Positions 61,481-64,000 of a stretch of DNA of 64,000 nucleotides are shown one piece after another. This DNA is from Paraburkholderia rhynchosiae (GTDB lineage: Bacteria > Pseudomonadota > Gammaproteobacteria > Burkholderiales > Burkholderiaceae). The stretch is taken from NCBI RefSeq assembly GCF_002879865.1, contig NZ_PNXY01000003.1, positions 248,001-312,000 on the forward strand, given 5' to 3'. A program made the position numbers and the translations under genes. The first letter of the stretch is position 1, and the number at the start of each line of letters is the position of its first letter. Under the pieces are notes generated by a model. The model made no database searches and was not told where the DNA came from. It was given only the letters and a program-made list of their open reading frames with translations.

Positions 61481-62182
61481 ATGCCCAGCAGCATTCTCGT
61501 CATTGAAGATGAGCCCGCGATCTCCGAACTTATTTCGGTGAATCTTCAACACGCCGGACACTGCCCGATTCGCGCGTACAACGCGGAGCAGGCGCAGAAC
61601 CTGATCAGCGATGTATTGCCCGACCTCGTCCTGCTCGACTGGATGCTGCCGGGCAAATCGGGCATTGCGTTCGCGCGCGATCTGCGCAACAACGAGCGCA
61701 CGAAGCACATCCCGATCATCATGCTGACCGCGCGCGGCGACGAGCAGGACAAGGTGCTCGGCCTCGAAATCGGTGCGGACGATTACGTCACCAAACCATT
61801 CTCGCCGAAGGAACTGATGGCGCGCATCAAGGCGGTGCTGCGCCGCCGCGCGCCGCAATTGACCGAGGACGTGGTCGCGATCAACGGCCTGAAGCTCGAT
61901 CCGGCAACGCATCGTGTGGCGGCGCACGCTGAAGGCAGCGAGATCAAGCTCGATCTCGGCCCGACGGAATTCCGTCTGCTGCACTTCTTCATGACGCATC
62001 CCGAGCGCGTGCACAGCCGCACGCAACTGCTCGATCAGGTGTGGGGCGACCACGTATTCGTCGAAGAGCGCACGGTGGACGTGCACATCAAGCGTCTGCG
62101 CGCTGCGCTTAAGCCGGCCGGCTGCGATGCTATGATCGAAACGGTCCGCGGCAGCGGCTACCGCCTCGCCAAGAGCGCTTGA
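61481..62182 (+). CDS. phoB: Phosphate regulon response regulator PhoB
   Basis: 233 residues. Receiver domain with phospho-Asp53 (LVLLDWMLPG), EDE acidic pocket at the start and KPFSPKELMARI. The OmpR-type winged helix follows (about 130-230, TQLLDQVWGDHVFVEERTVD). A GTG at 61475 could start two residues earlier; the ATG at 61481 has AGAGG in place. It should bind the Pho boxes at 56635. Confidence 0.97.
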   Translation: MPSSILVIEDEPAISELISVNLQHAGHCPIRAYNAEQAQNLISDVLPDLVLLDWMLPGKSGIAFARDLRNNERTKHIPIIMLTARGDEQDKVLGLEIGADDYVTKPFSPKELMARIKAVLRRRAPQLTEDVVAINGLKLDPATHRVAAHAEGSEIKLDLGPTEFRLLHFFMTHPERVHSRTQLLDQVWGDHVFVEERTVDVHIKRLRAALKPAGCDAMIETVRGSGYRLAKSA

Positions 62183-62227
62183 TTCCGGGCGGCGGCGCGC
62201 ACGCCGTTCTCTTCGATTGTTTAGACC

Positions 62228-63541
62228 ATGAACATCATCTGGGCGCGCTCCATCGTTTCGATCGTGCTGCTCGCCATACTTTGCGTGGTGGTCGGCGCAT
62301 TGGTGAACCTGAAGGCAGCACTGATCCTCGCGGTCGTCATGCTGCTTGTGCAGAGCTTCTTCGGCACATTCCATAAAGAGCGTTTGTGGCGTTTGCTCGA
62401 CGCGCCGGTGTACGGTGAAGTGCCGAGCGCGCCTGGTATCTGGGGCGAAATCTACTACCGTTTGCATAAACTCGCGAAGCGCTGGCATGCGCAGGTGCGC
62501 CAGGTCGAGCAGCAGCATTCGCGTTTCATTCAGGCTATCCAGGCTTCGCCGAACGGCGTCGCGATGCTCGACGATCACGACCAGATCGAGTGGTGCAACG
62601 CCATCTCCGAAGTGCATTTCGGTCTCGATGCCAAGCGCGATTTGCGTCAGCACATCACGCATCTGGTGCGCCAGCCGGATTTCGTGCGTTACCTGAACTC
62701 GCACCGCTACGAAGAAATGCTGATCATGCGCGGCATGGGCGAGAAGCGGCAGAACGTGCTCTCGGTGGAAGTGTTTCCTTATGGCGAGAACCGCAAGCTG
62801 GTGCTGTCGCAAGACATTACTGAACTCGAGCGCACCGACGCGATGCGGCGCGACTTCGTCGCCAATGTGTCGCATGAACTGAAGACGCCGCTCACGGTGC
62901 TCTCCGGTTTTCTGGAGACCATGCGTGAGTTGCCGTTGGCCGAAACTGAACGCGCGCGTTATCTGGAGCTGATGGAGCAGCAGGCGTCACGCATGCGTCA
63001 TATCGTGAACGATCTGCTCGTGCTTGCCAAACTCGAAGGCGACAACAAGCCGCCGAGCGATCAGATGATCGACATGCGCGCGGTGTTGCGGCATTTGCGC
63101 GACGACGCGGAAAGCCTGTCGAGCGACAATCACAATATCGTATTCGATGCGGACGAAGGGCTCACGGTGACGGGCGTCGAAACCGAAATTCTGAGCGCGT
63201 TGGGCAACCTCGTGACCAACGCGATCCGCTATACACCCGACGGCGGTGCGATCAAGGTGAACTGGCACGCGCAAAGCGGTGCTGCCGTGTTCTCCGTTAC
63301 GGATAGCGGTCTAGGCATTCCCGCAGCGGACATTCCGCGGCTAACGGAACGCTTCTATCGCGTGGATCGCAGCCGTTCGCGCGACACGGGCGGCACGGGC
63401 CTCGGACTCGCCATCGTCAAGCATGTGCTGCAACGGCACGATGCGCAACTCGATGTGAAAAGCGAGGAAGGGCGCGGCAGTACTTTCACTGTGAGATTTC
63501 CGTCGTATCGTACTGCGCGGCGCCAACCGGCGCATGCATGA
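62228..63541 (+). CDS. phoR: Phosphate regulon sensor histidine kinase PhoR
   Basis: 437 residues. Two N-terminal membrane helices (about 5-25 and 27-50), a charged linker, a PAS domain (about 95-190, SPNGVAMLDDHDQIEWCNAI), His216 in VSHELKTPLTVLSGFLETM and the ATPase domain with NLVTNAIRYTP (N box), DSGLGIP (G1) and GTGLGLAIVKHVL (G2). 45 nt after phoB. Confidence 0.96.
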   Translation: MNIIWARSIVSIVLLAILCVVVGALVNLKAALILAVVMLLVQSFFGTFHKERLWRLLDAPVYGEVPSAPGIWGEIYYRLHKLAKRWHAQVRQVEQQHSRFIQAIQASPNGVAMLDDHDQIEWCNAISEVHFGLDAKRDLRQHITHLVRQPDFVRYLNSHRYEEMLIMRGMGEKRQNVLSVEVFPYGENRKLVLSQDITELERTDAMRRDFVANVSHELKTPLTVLSGFLETMRELPLAETERARYLELMEQQASRMRHIVNDLLVLAKLEGDNKPPSDQMIDMRAVLRHLRDDAESLSSDNHNIVFDADEGLTVTGVETEILSALGNLVTNAIRYTPDGGAIKVNWHAQSGAAVFSVTDSGLGIPAADIPRLTERFYRVDRSRSRDTGGTGLGLAIVKHVLQRHDAQLDVKSEEGRGSTFTVRFPSYRTARRQPAHA

Positions 63542-63568
63542 CAACAGGCCCCGGCTCAACGAAACAAG

Positions 63569-63596
63569 AAAGCCCGCTAAAAAGCGGGCTTTTTTG
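63569..63596. terminator. Bidirectional terminator between phoR and ppk
   Basis: AAAGCCCGCT and AGCGGGCTTT with an A-rich loop, followed by TTTT. It sits between the convergent ends of phoR (63541) and ppk (63641). Confidence 0.9.
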
Positions 63597-63640
63597 TGCA
63601 CATCACAACCTTCACGCGCTCGCCGCAGCGAGCCGGCCGC

Positions 63641-64000
63641 TCACGAACAGAACTTCGTCAACAGACTCATCTGCGCATTGCGCGACGATTTTCCGGGCCG
63701 CCGGCGACGATAATGACCGTCGCTTTGCATCAGCCACGCGGACTGATTGTCGCCGAGAAATGCCGACAAACCCTCCGCGATCACACGCCGTTTAAGCCGC
63801 CGGCTGTTGATGGGAAACGCGACTTCCACGCGGCGGAACAAGTTGCGATCCATCCAGTCCGCGCTCGACAGATAGACCTGTTCACGACCGTCGTCGTAGA
63901 AATAATAGATGCGATGATGTTCGAGAAAGCGCCCGACAATCGAGCGCACCGTGATGTTCTCCGATAGGCCCGGCACGCCCGGCTGCAATGAACACACGCC
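63641..64000 (-). CDS. ppk: Polyphosphate kinase 1, C-terminal part only
   Basis: Polymerises ATP gamma-phosphate into polyphosphate. Only the last 120 residues lie in the window: the PPK1 C-terminal domain with PGVPGLSENITVRSIVGRFL, EHHRIYYFYDDGREQVYLSS and ADWMDRNLFRRVEVAFPI. The tail SDGHYRRRRPGKSSRNAQ is near the C-terminus. The 5' end lies beyond base 64000. Convergent with phoR; ppk beside the pho operon is common in betaproteobacteria. Confidence 0.95.
   Translation of the reverse strand, partial: GVCSLQPGVPGLSENITVRSIVGRFLEHHRIYYFYDDGREQVYLSSADWMDRNLFRRVEVAFPINSRRLKRRVIAEGLSAFLGDNQSAWLMQSDGHYRRRRPGKSSRNAQMSLLTKFCS

Overview
The window reads as a contiguous piece of the main chromosome of a high-GC betaproteobacterium of the Burkholderia/Paraburkholderia group. 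The evidence is gene order (fabF, rpoE-rseA-rseB-mucD, lepA-lepB-rnc-era-recO-pdxJ-acpS-nagZ; carAB-greA-yhbY/rlmE-ftsH-folP-glmM-pstSCAB-phoUBR-ppk), an EF-P carrying arginine 32 next to an EarP rhamnosyltransferase, and the Ala/Lys/Pro-rich extra tails on several housekeeping proteins that are common in this group. The species cannot be fixed from sequence reading alone. No phage, insertion sequence, CRISPR array or genomic island was seen. Almost all of it is core genome.

Layout. 1-5.8 kb: end of fabF, a YgfX-like membrane protein, and the envelope-stress sigma factor operon rpoE-rseA-rseB-mucD with a glutaredoxin-like gene. 6-14.4 kb: lepA, lepB, rnc, era, recO, pdxJ, acpS and nagZ, largely overlapping or closely spaced. 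14.5-19 kb, minus strand: a sigma-54-type response regulator with a degenerate GAFTGA motif, a CsbD-like stress gene preceded by a near-consensus sigma-54 promoter and an IHF site, then efp and earP. 19-22.9 kb: uvrC, pgsA, two identical tRNA-Gly genes and tRNA-Cys. 23-29.8 kb: a TraB/GumN protein, a broken GAF-GGDEF gene, an ElaA-type acetyltransferase, a copper-delivery operon (Sco, PCuAC, CtaG-like) and otsB-otsA for trehalose. 30-37.3 kb: two half-size ABC exporters, a family 4 glycosyltransferase with a long leader, and two membrane proteins of unknown function. 37.7-44.2 kb: tRNA-Val, dnaQ, rnhA, a YafS-like methyltransferase, gloB, mltD and an MFS transporter. 44.3-54 kb: carA, carB, greA, a DUF4149 protein, yhbY, rlmE and ftsH. 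54-64 kb: folP, glmM, the complete phosphate-starvation operon pstSCAB-phoU-phoB-phoR behind a Pho box array, and the C-terminal end of ppk.

How genes work together. RpoE is held by RseA/RseB and its regulon includes the periplasmic protease MucD. EarP modifies EF-P Arg32 for translation of proline stretches. Sco, PCuAC and CtaG-like proteins deliver copper to a terminal oxidase. PstSCAB-PhoU-PhoBR senses and imports phosphate, and the convergent Ppk stores it. The most interesting regulatory reading is the csbD promoter (16509-16556), which looks like a textbook sigma-54/IHF promoter beside a gene for a sigma-54 activator that is itself atypical.
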